From assembly GCF_019880555.1 (NCBI RefSeq), contig NZ_JAINVU010000003.1, positions 168,501 through 232,500 of the forward strand: a stretch of 64,000 nt of DNA, given 5' to 3'. The notes beneath the pieces were generated by a model. That model saw only the letters and a list, made by a program, of their open reading frames with translations. It had not been told where the DNA came from and searched no databases. Shown one piece after another: positions 43,565 to 52,529 of the stretch. Positions within the stretch are counted from its first letter, which is position 1; each line of letters opens with the position of its first letter. The stretch is from Hephaestia mangrovi. GTDB taxonomy: Bacteria; Pseudomonadota; Alphaproteobacteria; Sphingomonadales; Sphingomonadaceae. The translations under genes were made by a program, and so were the position numbers.

Positions 43565-44185
43565 TCAGCGCGCGACGGGAACGAGCACCTCGTTGTGGCG
43601 CAGCGGCGGCGGCACGAAGGGCGAGTTGTAATAAGCATGCTCGGCCGGGCCATCGGGCGAGAAGCCATGCTGCGCGAGCCAGACGCGCAAGCGGCGCTCG
43701 TGATCGGCGAGCGATTCGTCTCCGGCGCTGCCGGCAAACCGGATCGCGGCCATACGCCGGGCAGGCAACTTGGCGGTGTGGACGCCTGCGTCGGGCGTCG
43801 GCAGGTCATCGGCGGCACGGCCGGCCGGCATGATGAAGCGCGTGCGCCACTGGCCGCGCTCGGTGCGATCGGACAGGACCGGCGCGGTCATCGCGATCTT
43901 CTCGTCAGGGCACGCCGAGCCGCCGGGGCCGCGCCGCTTGGCGAAGATATAATCGGCCAGCCGTTCGAAGCCGTCGTTGAGCGCCGAGAGCCGGTCGCCG
44001 GGCGCCACCGTTTCGGCAACGAGCAGATCGGGATAATCGCGCACCTCGATATCGCCATCCGCCTCGACGATCGTGTAATCGGGCTTTTCGGTCTTGCGTT
44101 CGCGATAGGTGACGACTGCCGCGCCCCCTGCTGCCAGCGCGGCGACGCCGCCTGCAATCGCCGCGATCCGTCCGAGCTTCGCCAT
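43565..44185 (-). CDS. SOUL haem-binding family protein, membrane-anchored
   Basis: A 206-residue protein with one N-terminal helix (GRIAAIAGGVAALAAGGAAVV) and a SOUL/HBP domain: YTIVEADGDIEVRDYPDLLV, RLSALNDGFERLADYIFAKR, KIAMTAPVLSD and the C-terminal HAYYNSPFVPPPLRHNEVLV. Eukaryotic relatives bind haem or porphyrins; bacterial roles are not settled. ATG 44185 is preferred because GGGAG lies at better spacing than for the ATG one codon upstream. It follows engB by about 96 bases on the same strand. Confidence 0.88.
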   Translation of the reverse strand: MAKLGRIAAIAGGVAALAAGGAAVVTYRERKTEKPDYTIVEADGDIEVRDYPDLLVAETVAPGDRLSALNDGFERLADYIFAKRRGPGGSACPDEKIAMTAPVLSDRTERGQWRTRFIMPAGRAADDLPTPDAGVHTAKLPARRMAAIRFAGSAGDESLADHERRLRVWLAQHGFSPDGPAEHAYYNSPFVPPPLRHNEVLVPVAR

Positions 44186-44281
44186 CATTCTCTCCCGTCT
44201 TGCAGGAAGAATATCGCGTCGGATCGCCATGGTTCAAGCGATGTTGGCCATGCTCCTCCAAAAGGAGGAACCGCGCCCCGA

Positions 44282-44923
44282 TCAGCCGATCGCTTCGATC
44301 ACCGCGGCGCGGAGTTCGGGGATGCCGAGGCCGGTCTCGCTCGACGTCGCCAGCACCTCGGGATGCGCGGCGGGGCGCTTGCGCGCGTCGGCGGCGGTCG
44401 CGGCGAGCGTCTCGGCGAGCTCGGTCGGCTTGATCTTGTCGGCCTTGGTCAGCACCATCCGGTAGCTCACCGCGGCCTTGTCGAGCATGTCGAGCATCTC
44501 GCGATCCACGTCCTTGATGCCGTGGCGCGAATCGATCAGGACCAGAGCGCGCTTCAGCACGACACGGCCGCGCAGGAAATCGTTGACCAGGAAGCGCCAC
44601 TTCTTGACCATGTCCTTGGGCGCCTTGGCGAAGCCGTAGCCTGGCATGTCGACCAGCCGGAAACCCAGCGGATCGCCGACGTCGAAGAAGTTCAATTCCT
44701 GCGTCCGCCCCGGCGTGACCGAGGTGCGGGCCAGCGCCTTGCGGCCGGTGAGCGCGTTCAACAGCGACGACTTGCCGACGTTCGAGCGCCCGGCGAACGC
44801 CACCTCCGGCACCTGCGGATCGGGCAGGAAGTGCAGCGCCGGCGCCGATTTCAGGAAGGCGATCGGGCCGGCGAAGGTCTTGCGCGCGGCCTCGATCGCC
44901 TCATCGTCGAACGGATCGCTCAT
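44282..44923 (-). CDS. engB: Ribosome biogenesis GTP-binding protein EngB/YsxC
   Basis: A 213-residue TRAFAC GTPase needed for large-subunit assembly. G1 is [12 protein letters not shown], the switch I region is [18 protein letters not shown]3 is [11 protein letters not shown] and G4 is LTKADK. The ATG overlaps the yidC stop (ATGA). The order rpmH-rnpA-yidD-yidC-engB is the standard cluster in alphaproteobacteria. Confidence 0.95.
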   Translation of the reverse strand: MSDPFDDEAIEAARKTFAGPIAFLKSAPALHFLPDPQVPEVAFAGRSNVGKSSLLNALTGRKALARTSVTPGRTQELNFFDVGDPLGFRLVDMPGYGFAKAPKDMVKKWRFLVNDFLRGRVVLKRALVLIDSRHGIKDVDREMLDMLDKAAVSYRMVLTKADKIKPTELAETLAATAADARKRPAAHPEVLATSSETGLGIPELRAAVIEAIG

Positions 44924-46641
44924 GTCGCCTGCTTCGGCTCGGGCTTGGTCTTGAGCTCGGGATGGCGGCTGTAGAGCCATTGCTGCTGCGCGATCGCCAG
45001 GCAGTTCGAGGTGATCCAGTAGAGCTGCAGGCCGACCGCATAGGACGCCATCACGAACATGAACACCCAGGGCATGATCGCGAAGACCTGCTTCTGCGCG
45101 TCGTCCATCGGCGCCGGGTTGAGCTTGAACTGGAAATACATCGACACGCCGAGCAGGATCGGCACCACGCCGATCGCGATGACGTGGGGCGGAGTATAGT
45201 GCAGCAGCCCGAACAGGTTGAGCGGCGTCAGCGGATCGGGCGCGGAGAGATCCTTGATCCACAGCACGAACGGCTGGTGGCGCATCTCGATCGACAGGCG
45301 CAGCACCTTGTAGAGCGCGTAGAACACCGGAATCTGCAGCAAGGTGGGCAGGCAGCCGGCGAGCGGGTTGGCGCCCTCGGTCTTGTACAGCGCCATGATT
45401 TCCTGCTGCTGGCGCGGCTTATCGTCCTTGTAGCGTTCCTGGATCGCCTTCATCTTCGGCTGCATCGCGCGCATCTTCGCCATCGAGGCGAACTGGCGCT
45501 GCGCGATCGGGAACATCAGGCCGCGAATCGTGACCGTCAGCAGGATGATCGCGACGCCGAAATTGCCGACCAGGCGGAACAGCCAGTCGAGATAATAGAA
45601 GATCGGCTTCTCGACGATCTCGAACCAGCCCCAATCGACCGCCTTGCCGAAATCGGGCACGCCGGCCTGATCCTGATAATGATCGAGCAGGCGGACTTCC
45701 TTCGCACCGGCGAAGAAACGCGCGGTCTGCGTCATCTGCTTGCCCGGCGCGAGCTGCTTGGGCGTGGCGGTATAATCGGCCTGATAGGTATCGTTGCCGC
45801 CGGCGCGATATTGCGCGGTAACGGTCTGCGCCTGATCGGGGATCAGCGCGGTCAACCAATATTGATCCGAAAAGCCGTACCAGCCGCCGGGGCCGGTGAA
45901 CCGCTGCGCGCCCTTGTCGACATCCTTGTAATCGACATCGTAATCGGCGGCGCCGTTATGCACCAGCATCGGCCCGGTGTGCAGCATCCAGCTCGACGGA
46001 TCGGCCGACGCGCCCGAGCGATTGACCAGCGCATAAGTGGCGATCGCAACCGGTGCCTGGCCGATATTGGCGACCGACTGGCGGACGGTGAACATATATT
46101 GATCGTCGACCGCGAGATCGATGCGGAAGCGCTGGCCCTGGCCGTTATCGGCGGTGAGCGTGACCGGGTGGCCCGGCGACAGCACCTCGCCCGACGCGTG
46201 CCACAATGTGTCGGGCCCCGGCGCGGCAACTCCCTCCCCGCGCCAGCCGAAGCTCGCGAAATAGGCGCCCGGCGTGCCCGATGGCGACAGCAAGCGGATC
46301 GGCGGCGATTTCTTGGCGATGGTCTGCGCGTATTTGCTCAGCACCAGATCGTCGATCCGCGCGCCCTTGAGGTTGATCGAGCCCTTGAGCGTCGGCGTGT
46401 CGATCCGCACGCGCGGCGACGCGGCGAGCACGGTCGCGCGGTCCTGCGTCGCCTTGGCACTGTCGACCGCGGGACCGGCGCCGGGATTGGGCGCGATCTC
46501 GGTCTTGCCGCCTTCGATCCGGGTGACCGGCGGGTTGGCGGTGCTCTTCGGCCCATATTTGTGCATCACCAGCGGCCAGCCGAACATGACGAGCACGGCG
46601 ATCAGCGCAAAGATCACGATGTTGCGGCTATTTTCGTTCAC
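44920..46641 (-). CDS. yidC: Membrane protein insertase YidC
   Basis: A 573-residue inner-membrane protein. The GTG at 46641 is 4 bases after the yidD stop and gives the classic start [20 protein letters not shown]; longer frames upstream overlap yidD. It has an N-terminal helix, a large periplasmic beta domain (about 60-330) and the conserved insertase core with five helices: [40 protein letters not shown] and [20 protein letters not shown]. YidC inserts and folds membrane proteins alone or with SecYEG. Confidence 0.96.
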   Translation of the reverse strand: MNENSRNIVIFALIAVLVMFGWPLVMHKYGPKSTANPPVTRIEGGKTEIAPNPGAGPAVDSAKATQDRATVLAASPRVRIDTPTLKGSINLKGARIDDLVLSKYAQTIAKKSPPIRLLSPSGTPGAYFASFGWRGEGVAAPGPDTLWHASGEVLSPGHPVTLTADNGQGQRFRIDLAVDDQYMFTVRQSVANIGQAPVAIATYALVNRSGASADPSSWMLHTGPMLVHNGAADYDVDYKDVDKGAQRFTGPGGWYGFSDQYWLTALIPDQAQTVTAQYRAGGNDTYQADYTATPKQLAPGKQMTQTARFFAGAKEVRLLDHYQDQAGVPDFGKAVDWGWFEIVEKPIFYYLDWLFRLVGNFGVAIILLTVTIRGLMFPIAQRQFASMAKMRAMQPKMKAIQERYKDDKPRQQQEIMALYKTEGANPLAGCLPTLLQIPVFYALYKVLRLSIEMRHQPFVLWIKDLSAPDPLTPLNLFGLLHYTPPHVIAIGVVPILLGVSMYFQFKLNPAPMDDAQKQVFAIMPWVFMFVMASYAVGLQLYWITSNCLAIAQQQWLYSRHPELKTKPEPKQAT

Positions 46642-46645
46642 GTCT

Positions 46646-46882
46646 TCAGCGACCTCGCTCGTGATTACAGTCCGGGACCGGGTCGTAACCATGTCCCCCC
46701 CAGGGATGGCACCGCGCGATCCGCCGCACGGCGAGCCACCCGCCCTTGGCGGCGCCATAGCGGCGAAGCGCCTCGATTGCATAGGCCGAACAGCTCGGCG
46801 AATAGCGACAGGTCGGCGGCATGATGGCCGACGGGCCGAGTTGCCACAGCCGGCAGAGCAGGATGAGCAGGCGGGCGATCAT
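46646..46882 (-). CDS. yidD: Membrane protein insertion efficiency factor YidD
   Basis: A 78-residue protein with the YidD pattern: LLCRLWQLGPSAIMPPTCRY, SPSCSAYAIEALRRYGAAKG, ARCHPWGGHGYDPVPDC. Three conserved cysteines are present. An earlier ATG at 46918 overlaps the rnpA stop (ATGA) and would add 12 residues, but these come from sequence that looks like an extragenic repeat, so ATG 46882 is preferred. YidD assists YidC-dependent insertion. It is followed 4 bases later by yidC. Confidence 0.9.
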   Translation of the reverse strand: MIARLLILLCRLWQLGPSAIMPPTCRYSPSCSAYAIEALRRYGAAKGGWLAVRRIARCHPWGGHGYDPVPDCNHERGR

Positions 46883-46894
46883 GCCGCTTGCCGA

Positions 46895-46914
46895 GCCGAA
46901 TCGTTTGGATCGGA
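46895..46914. repeat. Second copy of an extragenic repeat between rnpA and yidD
   Basis: On the minus strand it reads GATCCAAACGATTCGGCTC, sharing GATCCAA and TTCGGCTC with 42674-42699. It lies just where the rnpA frame ends and yidD begins. Confidence 0.3.
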
Positions 46915-47241
46915 TCATCGCGCCAGCTTCCCCAGCGCCTTGGTCAGTTCGGCGCGGAGCTGGGCGAAATCGCGCTCCACACCGCCGGCGCGGCCAATCA
47001 GGACGTGATCGGCACCGCGAACGCCCGCCGCGGGCAGCAACTCGCGAGCGAGCGCGCGGAAGCGGCGTTTCATGCGGTTGCGAACGACGGCGTTGCCGAT
47101 CTTCCTGGTCACGGTGAAGCCGACGCGCATCGTCGCGTCGCCGTCATCGCGATGACGGACGAGCAGCACGAAACCGGGCATCGGCGCTCGCCTGCCCTGA
47201 TTGGCGGCGAGGAAATCGCGACGGGCGGTGAGGATGGTCAC
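46915..47241 (-). CDS. rnpA: Ribonuclease P protein component
   Basis: A 108-residue basic protein. GTG 47241 gives VTILTARRDFLAANQGRRAP, the standard alphaproteobacterial N-terminus; the frame runs back into rpmH but the extra residues do not resemble RnpA. The RNR motif is VVRNRMKRRFRALARELLP, preceded by VGFTVTRKIGNA. It binds the M1 RNA for 5' maturation of tRNA. It starts 20 bases after rpmH. Confidence 0.95.
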   Translation of the reverse strand: MTILTARRDFLAANQGRRAPMPGFVLLVRHRDDGDATMRVGFTVTRKIGNAVVRNRMKRRFRALARELLPAAGVRGADHVLIGRAGGVERDFAQLRAELTKALGKLAR

Positions 47242-47261
47242 CGCGCCGCGCGTATCAGCGT

Positions 47262-47396
47262 TTACGCCGAGAGCTTCTTGCGGCCGCGCGCGCGGCGGGC
47301 GCGCAGCACCTTGCGGCCGCCGACCGTCGCCATCCGCGCGCGGAAGCCGTGACGGCGTGCCCGCACCAGGTTGCTCGGCTGAAAGGTCCGCTTCAT
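47262..47396 (-). CDS. rpmH: 50S ribosomal protein L34
   Basis: A 44-residue protein read directly from the reverse strand: it starts [20 protein letters not shown] and ends ARGRKKLSA. This is the near-invariant L34 sequence. TAGGA lies 7 bases upstream of the ATG. It is the first gene of the rpmH-rnpA-yidD-yidC-engB run. Confidence 0.97.
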   Translation of the reverse strand: MKRTFQPSNLVRARRHGFRARMATVGGRKVLRARRARGRKKLSA

Positions 47397-47427
47397 CGTT
47401 CATTCCTATTCGAATCTGAATGCAAAA

Positions 47428-47447
47428 GGCCGCCGAAAGCGGCGGCC
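47428..47447 (-). terminator. Terminator of the PGPGW gene, upstream of rpmH
   Basis: A 7-bp stem GGCCGCC (47428-47434) / GGCGGCC (47441-47447), loop of 6, followed on the minus strand by TTTT (47424-47427). It separates the small membrane-protein gene from the rpmH operon. Confidence 0.7.
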
Positions 47448-47485
47448 ACAGCTACGGTGCCCCATACGCAGCGACCGTGCGTGAG

Positions 47486-47782
47486 TCAACGCACTTCGCC
47501 CTGTCGCGCGCGTTCGCGCCGCCGCCGCGCGCTCTTGCGCCGCAACCCGCGATCGGCGAGATCGCCGAACCGCGGCCAGCGACGCTTCGACCGGGCGAAG
47601 GCACGCCGCGCCCAGCGCGAGTTGCGCAACACCAGCGTCAGCCCGCCGGCGAGCACGAAAACGCCCCCGGGGCCGGGCAGCGGGCCGACCACCGGCGTCA
47701 GCGCGATCAGCAGCCAGCCGGTGCCGAGCAACGTATAGCGGATCGCCGGATGGCGGGTCTTGGGCGGGCCGGGCTCGTCCAT
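47486..47782 (-). CDS. Small PGPGW-type membrane protein
   Basis: A 98-residue protein with one long or two short hydrophobic helices (IRYTLLGTGWLLIALTPVVG and GGVFVLAGGLTLVL) joined by the motif PLPGPGG, and a very basic C-terminal tail (SKRRWPRFGD... RRKSARRRRE). This matches the putative transmembrane PGPGW family, of unknown function. The ATG at 47782 is the likely start; a much longer frame upstream is antisense to comM. A terminator follows. Confidence 0.75.
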   Translation of the reverse strand: MDEPGPPKTRHPAIRYTLLGTGWLLIALTPVVGPLPGPGGVFVLAGGLTLVLRNSRWARRAFARSKRRWPRFGDLADRGLRRKSARRRRERARQGEVR

Positions 47783-47890
47783 CGCGTCGATTTGGGGGCG
47801 GTGTGTTGGAATGGCAAGACGCACGCGCCGCCGGCGCGCGGTTCCCTTGCGGCCAAAACCGGCTATGACACGGTTTCGGGGGGAATTTCG

Positions 47891-49399
47891 ATGACCGCGA
47901 TCGTATCGACTGTCGCCTATCTCGGGCTCGAGGCGCGCCCGGTCGAGGTGCAGGTGCAGTTGATCCCGGGTCTGCCGGCGTTCAACGTCGTCGGGCTGGC
48001 CGACAAGGCGGTGGCGGAAAGCCGCGAGCGGGTGCGCGGCGCGGTGGCGGCGATGGGGCTGGCGCTGCCGCCCAAGCGGATCGTGGTCAATCTGTCGCCG
48101 GCGGATTTGCCCAAGGAAGGATCGCATTTCGACCTGCCGATCGCGCTCGGGCTGCTCGCGGCGATGGGCGTGGTCGATGCCGAGACGCTGGCCGATTACG
48201 TGATCGTCGGCGAGTTGGGGCTCGACGGGCGAATCGCCGCGTCGCCCGGCGTGCTGCTTGCAGCGCTTCACGCCTCGGAGCAGGGCAAGGGGCTGATCTG
48301 CCCCGCCGCGCAAGGGGCCGAGGCGGCGTGGGCCGGGCAGATCGAGGTGGTCGCGGCGCCCGACCTGCTGGCCCTCATCAACCATTTCAAGGGCCACGGC
48401 CTGCTCGCCACGCCGCAGCCGGGTGAGGCGGAGGACGCCGCGATCGGCCCCGATCTCAGGCAGGTCAAGGGTCAGGAAACCGCCAAGCGGGCGCTGGAGA
48501 TCGCCGCGGCGGGCGGGCATAATCTGCTGATGATCGGCCCGCCCGGCGCGGGCAAATCACTGCTCGCAGCGTGCCTGCCCGGCATCCTGCCGCCGCTCGA
48601 CGCCGCCGAGGCGCTCGAAGTCTCGATGGTGCAATCGGTTGCGGGAACGCTGACCGGCGGGCGGCTGACCCGGACGCGGCCGTTCCGCAGCCCGCATCAT
48701 TCCGCCTCGATGGCCGCGCTGACCGGCGGCGGGCTGAAGGTCAAACCCGGCGAGGTCAGCCTGGCGCATCTCGGCGTGCTGTTCCTCGACGAGCTGCCCG
48801 AATTCCAGCGCGCGGTGCTCGAATCGCTGCGCCAGCCGCTCGAAGGCGGCACCGTCAGCGTGGCGCGCGCCAATGCGCACGTCACCTTCCCGGCGCGCGT
48901 CCAACTGGTCGCGGCGATGAATCCCTGCCGCTGCGGGCATCTGGGCGATGCCGCGCTGGCCTGCTCGCGCGCGCCGAAATGCGCGGCGGATTATCAGGCC
49001 AAGGTGTCCGGCCCGTTGCTCGACCGCATCGACCTGCATGTCGAGATGCCGGCGGTGAGCGCGGCCGACCTGGTGCTGCCGCCGCCCGCCGAAGGATCGG
49101 CCGAGGTCGCCGCGCGCGTCGCCGCGGCACGCGCGCTCCAGGCGGCGCGCTATACCGACCATGCGGCGCGGACCAACGCCGAGGCCGACGGCCCGCTGCT
49201 CGACGCGGTCGCGACGCCCGACGAGGCCGGGATGGCGTTGCTGCGCCAGGCCGCGACCGCGATGCGGCTCACCGCGCGCGGCTACGGCCGGGTGTTGCGA
49301 GTGGCGCGCACGATCGCCGATCTTGCCGGCGCGTCCGGCATCGGCCGTATCCACGTCGCCGAGGCATTGAGCTACCGCCGCCAGGCGCCGCGCAACTAG
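47891..49399 (+). CDS. comM: YifB/ComM family Mg-chelatase-like AAA ATPase
   Basis: A 502-residue AAA+ protein; the ATG at 47891 has GGGGGGAA upstream. An N-terminal Lon-like domain (about 1-170: IPGLPAFNVVGLADKAVAES, VNLSPADLPKEGSHFDLPIA) is followed by the ATPase core with Walker A IGPPGAGKSLLA and Walker B LFLDELPEF, and the conserved zinc-finger-like NPCRCGHLGDAALACSRAPK. ComM is a hexameric helicase promoting branch migration during natural transformation. The protein alone does not show that this organism is transformable. Confidence 0.94.
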   Translation: MTAIVSTVAYLGLEARPVEVQVQLIPGLPAFNVVGLADKAVAESRERVRGAVAAMGLALPPKRIVVNLSPADLPKEGSHFDLPIALGLLAAMGVVDAETLADYVIVGELGLDGRIAASPGVLLAALHASEQGKGLICPAAQGAEAAWAGQIEVVAAPDLLALINHFKGHGLLATPQPGEAEDAAIGPDLRQVKGQETAKRALEIAAAGGHNLLMIGPPGAGKSLLAACLPGILPPLDAAEALEVSMVQSVAGTLTGGRLTRTRPFRSPHHSASMAALTGGGLKVKPGEVSLAHLGVLFLDELPEFQRAVLESLRQPLEGGTVSVARANAHVTFPARVQLVAAMNPCRCGHLGDAALACSRAPKCAADYQAKVSGPLLDRIDLHVEMPAVSAADLVLPPPAEGSAEVAARVAAARALQAARYTDHAARTNAEADGPLLDAVATPDEAGMALLRQAATAMRLTARGYGRVLRVARTIADLAGASGIGRIHVAEALSYRRQAPRN

Positions 49400-49556
49400 G
49401 TGCGCGGGCGTTCAGCTCATGGCGGGCTGCAAAGCATGACCTTCTGCGCTTCGCCGCACCCTGAACTGAATCCCCGCACACCCCGGCATTCAATCCACTT
49501 GCGTCAAAGCGGGCGCTTGCGAGCGAGCGGCGCTTCGTCTAGCGAGACGCCTCGCT

Positions 49557-49641
49557 GCCCCTGTGGCGAAATTGGTAGACGCGCTCGACTCAAAATCGAG
49601 TGCCGCAAGGCATGCTGGTTCGAGTCCGGCCAGGGGCACCA
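49557..49641 (+). tRNA. tRNA-Leu (CAA anticodon)
   Basis: The acceptor stem GCCCCTG (49557-49563) pairs with CAGGGGC (49631-49637), followed by discriminator A and encoded CCA. The anticodon stem CTCGA/TCGAG encloses the loop CTCAAAA, so the anticodon is CAA at 49591-49593. A long variable arm (TGCCGCAAGGCATG) and the T-loop GGTTCGAGTCC fit a class II leucine tRNA. An imperfect stem-loop ends exactly at its first base. Confidence 0.95.
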
Positions 49642-49700
49642 TTCGCGAAACCCGGAAATTGTCGCGCGGTTGGCTAACTGCCGCGCGGGGCGGCAGTGCG

Positions 49701-50603
49701 CTAGCCTGATTTCGCAAGCTCGATCCGCAGGAACGAGACGAAGGCGGACACCTTCTTCGGCGTGAATTTGCGGTTGGGGTAAACCGCGGAAATCGCCGTC
49801 TGAAACGTGCTGGGCGTCGCGACATGATCGGGGAAGAGATCGATCAGTCGTCCCGCCGCGAGATCGGCGCCGATCAACCAGTTGCTCAACAGCACGATGC
49901 CCTGACCGCGGATCGCGCAATCGCGCAAGACGATGCCGCTGTTCGCCGACATGGCGCTGCGTATCGGCACGTCGGAAACCTCGCCACCGGCATCCTGAAA
50001 ACGCCAGACGTCGGAAAATCCGGCCAGTGGAAAGGTCAGGCAATCGCGCGCGGTAATATCGGATAGCCGCGCCGGCCTGCCCTTTGCCGCAAGATAGGCC
50101 GGGCTGGCACAGACATGGTAGCGCGTGCGCAATACCGGCACCGCGATCATGCTCGAATCGGCCAGCGGGCCATGACGGAGCGCAAGATCGAATCGCTCGC
50201 CGACGATGTCGACGACCTGATCGGTCAGCGACAATTCCACCCGCACCTGCGGATAGGCATCGCAGAAGGCGGGAATGAGCCGGCCGAGGCAATGGATGCC
50301 GAACGAATGCGACGCCGAAACGCGCAGCAGGCCGGATGGAACGTCGGTCGCCTCGGCAAGCGTGGCGGGCAGCACGCGAAGCGCCTCGAGATGCTGTTCG
50401 AGTTCGCGAAGAAGCAGCGTGCCGGCCTCGGTCGGCGCGATCTTCCGGGTCGTCCGATAGAAAAGCAGCGCGCCCAGCTCCGCCTCCAGCGCCGCGATTG
50501 CGCGCGACACGACCGACGGCGCGACGTTGCGCGCCCGCGCCGCCGCACTGAAGCTGCCGCGGCGGCATACGTCTTCGAACAGGTCGAGATTCGCCAGCTT
50601 CAT
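49701..50603 (-). CDS. LysR family transcriptional regulator
   Basis: A 300-residue regulator. The N-terminal winged helix (LDLFEDVCRRGSFSAAARAR, VAPSVVSRAIAALEAELGAL, LLFYRTTRKIAPTEAG) and the periplasmic-binding-like effector domain (about 90-295) are complete. It diverges from a reductase gene across 104 bases and most likely controls it and the lyase gene after it, as is usual for divergent LysR genes. Inducer unknown. Confidence 0.92.
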   Translation of the reverse strand: MKLANLDLFEDVCRRGSFSAAARARNVAPSVVSRAIAALEAELGALLFYRTTRKIAPTEAGTLLLRELEQHLEALRVLPATLAEATDVPSGLLRVSASHSFGIHCLGRLIPAFCDAYPQVRVELSLTDQVVDIVGERFDLALRHGPLADSSMIAVPVLRTRYHVCASPAYLAAKGRPARLSDITARDCLTFPLAGFSDVWRFQDAGGEVSDVPIRSAMSANSGIVLRDCAIRGQGIVLLSNWLIGADLAAGRLIDLFPDHVATPSTFQTAISAVYPNRKFTPKKVSAFVSFLRIELAKSG

Positions 50604-50707
50604 TATTGCTCTTTCAGCACAAGCTATTTTCGGTCTTTGCTATATCTGCACTATCCGGGGCCGTCTATCGATCGCCGCATCACCAAGGCGAATTGATGGA
50701 GGGTGGC

Positions 50708-51724
50708 GTGAGAGCAACCACCGAGGGCAAGAATCCGATCGCCGTCTATGGCGCGTCGGGACACACCGGACGTTTCGTCATCGCAGAGCTTCGCCGACGC
50801 GGGCTGACGTCGGTGGCGATCGGCCGCGATGCGCAGAAGCTGGCCGGGCTGCACGCCGATGCCGTGCACGTCGCTGCGCTCGACGATCCGGCGGCGCTGG
50901 AGCGCGCGTTCGCGGGCGCAGCCGTGATCATCAATTGCGCCGGCCCCTTTCTCGACACGGCAGCGCCGGTTATCGCGGCGGCATTGCGTGCGAACGCCAG
51001 CTATTTGGACATAACGGCGGAGCAGCAATCGGCCCGCGACAGCTTCTCGCAATATGCGAACGCCGCGTGGCGGACCGGGATCAAGCTCGTCCCGGCAGCG
51101 GGCTTCTACGGCGCCCTGGCCGATCTTCTGGCGCACGCGGCGATGCGAGATTGGCGCGATGTCGACACGGTGCGGACTCACTATGCGCTCGACCACTGGC
51201 ATCCGACCGAGGGAACGCGCATTACGGGCGCGCGCAATAACGTGCCGAGGGTAAGATTGGCCAACCGTGCCCTTGTCGAGATAGGCCGCGCCGAGGGGCA
51301 GCGTGACTGGGATTTCCCCGCGCCCTTCCGACACCGGAAGATCGAGGAAATCCCCTTCAGCGAGATCGTTCTTCTTGCCCGCGATCGACGCATCGCCGAC
51401 GCACGGAGCTTCATCAACGCCAGCGCGCTCGCGGATGTGCGCGATCCGGCCACGCCCACTCGTCCGGAAGGAAGATCGCGCGAGGCATTCATGGTCGAGG
51501 TGGTCGTCGGGCGCGGCGCGATGCAGCGCCGCGCCGCAGCCACCGGCGAGGACATTTACGCGGTTACCGCGCCGATCGTCGTCGAGGCGGCAGTGCGGAT
51601 CGCGGACGGTCGCACCAAGGTGCCCGGCGGCGGCGCGTTCGCGCCGAACGACCTGTTCGAGCCGCGAGACTTTCTCGCAGCGGTTGCCGCTCGCTATCCC
51701 GGCTTCCACATCAACTATTGCTGA
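50708..51724 (+). CDS. NAD(P)-binding reductase, saccharopine-dehydrogenase-like family
   Basis: A 338-residue oxidoreductase. The N-terminal Rossmann fold starts IAVYGASGHTGRFVIAELRR, followed by INCAGPFLDTAAPVIAAALR and SYLDITAEQQSARD, the order seen in saccharopine-dehydrogenase-like and trans-acting enoyl-reductase proteins. GTG 50708 has GGAGG 5 bases upstream; ATG 50696 is an alternative start. The C-terminal two thirds is less conserved, and the substrate is not clear. It is followed 10 bases later by a PEP-mutase-type lyase gene, and the LysR regulator is divergent, so the three form one catabolic or tailoring unit. Confidence 0.8.
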   Translation: MRATTEGKNPIAVYGASGHTGRFVIAELRRRGLTSVAIGRDAQKLAGLHADAVHVAALDDPAALERAFAGAAVIINCAGPFLDTAAPVIAAALRANASYLDITAEQQSARDSFSQYANAAWRTGIKLVPAAGFYGALADLLAHAAMRDWRDVDTVRTHYALDHWHPTEGTRITGARNNVPRVRLANRALVEIGRAEGQRDWDFPAPFRHRKIEEIPFSEIVLLARDRRIADARSFINASALADVRDPATPTRPEGRSREAFMVEVVVGRGAMQRRAAATGEDIYAVTAPIVVEAAVRIADGRTKVPGGGAFAPNDLFEPRDFLAAVAARYPGFHINYC

Positions 51725-51734
51725 AGGACCAGAC

Positions 51735-52514
51735 ATGACCGAGCAACAACTCAAGGCCGAGCGTTTCAAGGCACTCCATGTCCCCGGCGACCCGCTCGTC
51801 CTCTTCAACATATGGGACGCGGGGAGCGCGAAGGCGGTCGCGGCGGCGAACGCGCAAGCGCTGGCGACCGGCAGCTGGGCAGTGGCAGCCGCGCTCGGCA
51901 TGACCGACGGCGAGACCGTACCGCTCGATCTGGTGATCGCCAATGTCGCGCGCATTACCGCGGCAACAGCCCTGCCGGTCAGCGTCGATATCGAAAGCGG
52001 CTATGACGATCCGGCGCAGACCGCGGCGCGGACGATCGAGGCCGGCGCGATCGGCTGCAATGTCGAAGACAGTTTTCCGGCCGACGGAACGCTGCGGGAC
52101 GTCGCCGATCAGGTCGACCGTCTGCGATCGATCCGACGTGCCGCGGACGCCAGCGGGGTCGACTATTTCATCAATGCGCGCACCGACGTCTTCTTCCAGC
52201 CGGGCGCCAAGACAGCCGGCGCGTCCATGCTAGAGCTGGCGATGGAACGCGCGCGGGCCTATGCGGATGCCGGCGCGGACGGCATTTTCGTGCCCGGCCT
52301 GACGGATATGGCAATGATCGCCGAGTTCACCTCTGCCAGCCCCCTGCCCGTCAACATCATGCTGAGCGCGACTTCGCCCGCGCCGGCAGCGTTCGCCCAG
52401 GCAGGCGCGGCGCGATTGAGCTATGGGCCGGCGCCTTACCTTCTCGCGATGAAGGCGCTGGAACAGGCAGCGCAGCGCGTATTCGACGGTCGGACCGCCG
52501 GCGGAGACGGATGA
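51735..52514 (+). CDS. Isocitrate lyase/PEP mutase family protein
   Basis: A 259-residue TIM-barrel enzyme. Family motifs are FNIWDAGSAKAV, VSVDIESGYDDP (Mg-binding Asp/Glu), NVEDSFPADG, FINARTDVFF and a C-terminal AGAARLSYGPAPYLL. The catalytic KKCGH loop of isocitrate lyase is absent, so it is not a glyoxylate-cycle enzyme; this subgroup includes oxaloacetate hydrolases, methylisocitrate-lyase relatives and uncharacterised lyases. AAGGA precedes the ATG. It is probably co-transcribed with the upstream reductase. Confidence 0.88.
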   Translation: MTEQQLKAERFKALHVPGDPLVLFNIWDAGSAKAVAAANAQALATGSWAVAAALGMTDGETVPLDLVIANVARITAATALPVSVDIESGYDDPAQTAARTIEAGAIGCNVEDSFPADGTLRDVADQVDRLRSIRRAADASGVDYFINARTDVFFQPGAKTAGASMLELAMERARAYADAGADGIFVPGLTDMAMIAEFTSASPLPVNIMLSATSPAPAAFAQAGAARLSYGPAPYLLAMKALEQAAQRVFDGRTAGGDG

Positions 52515-52529
52515 TCGAGCGGGAAACGG

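Noticed and set aside
44220..44281. A strong GGAGGAGC ribosome-like site and five-codon frame on the minus strand between engB and the SOUL gene
   Set aside because: TCCTCC/GGAGGA form a hairpin that explains the sequence equally well, and a five-codon frame cannot be supported as a leader peptide.
49557..49700. The tRNA-Leu gene as an integration site for a mobile element
   Set aside because: No integrase, no repeated tRNA 3' end and no change in gene character follow it; the next genes are ordinary chromosomal ones.
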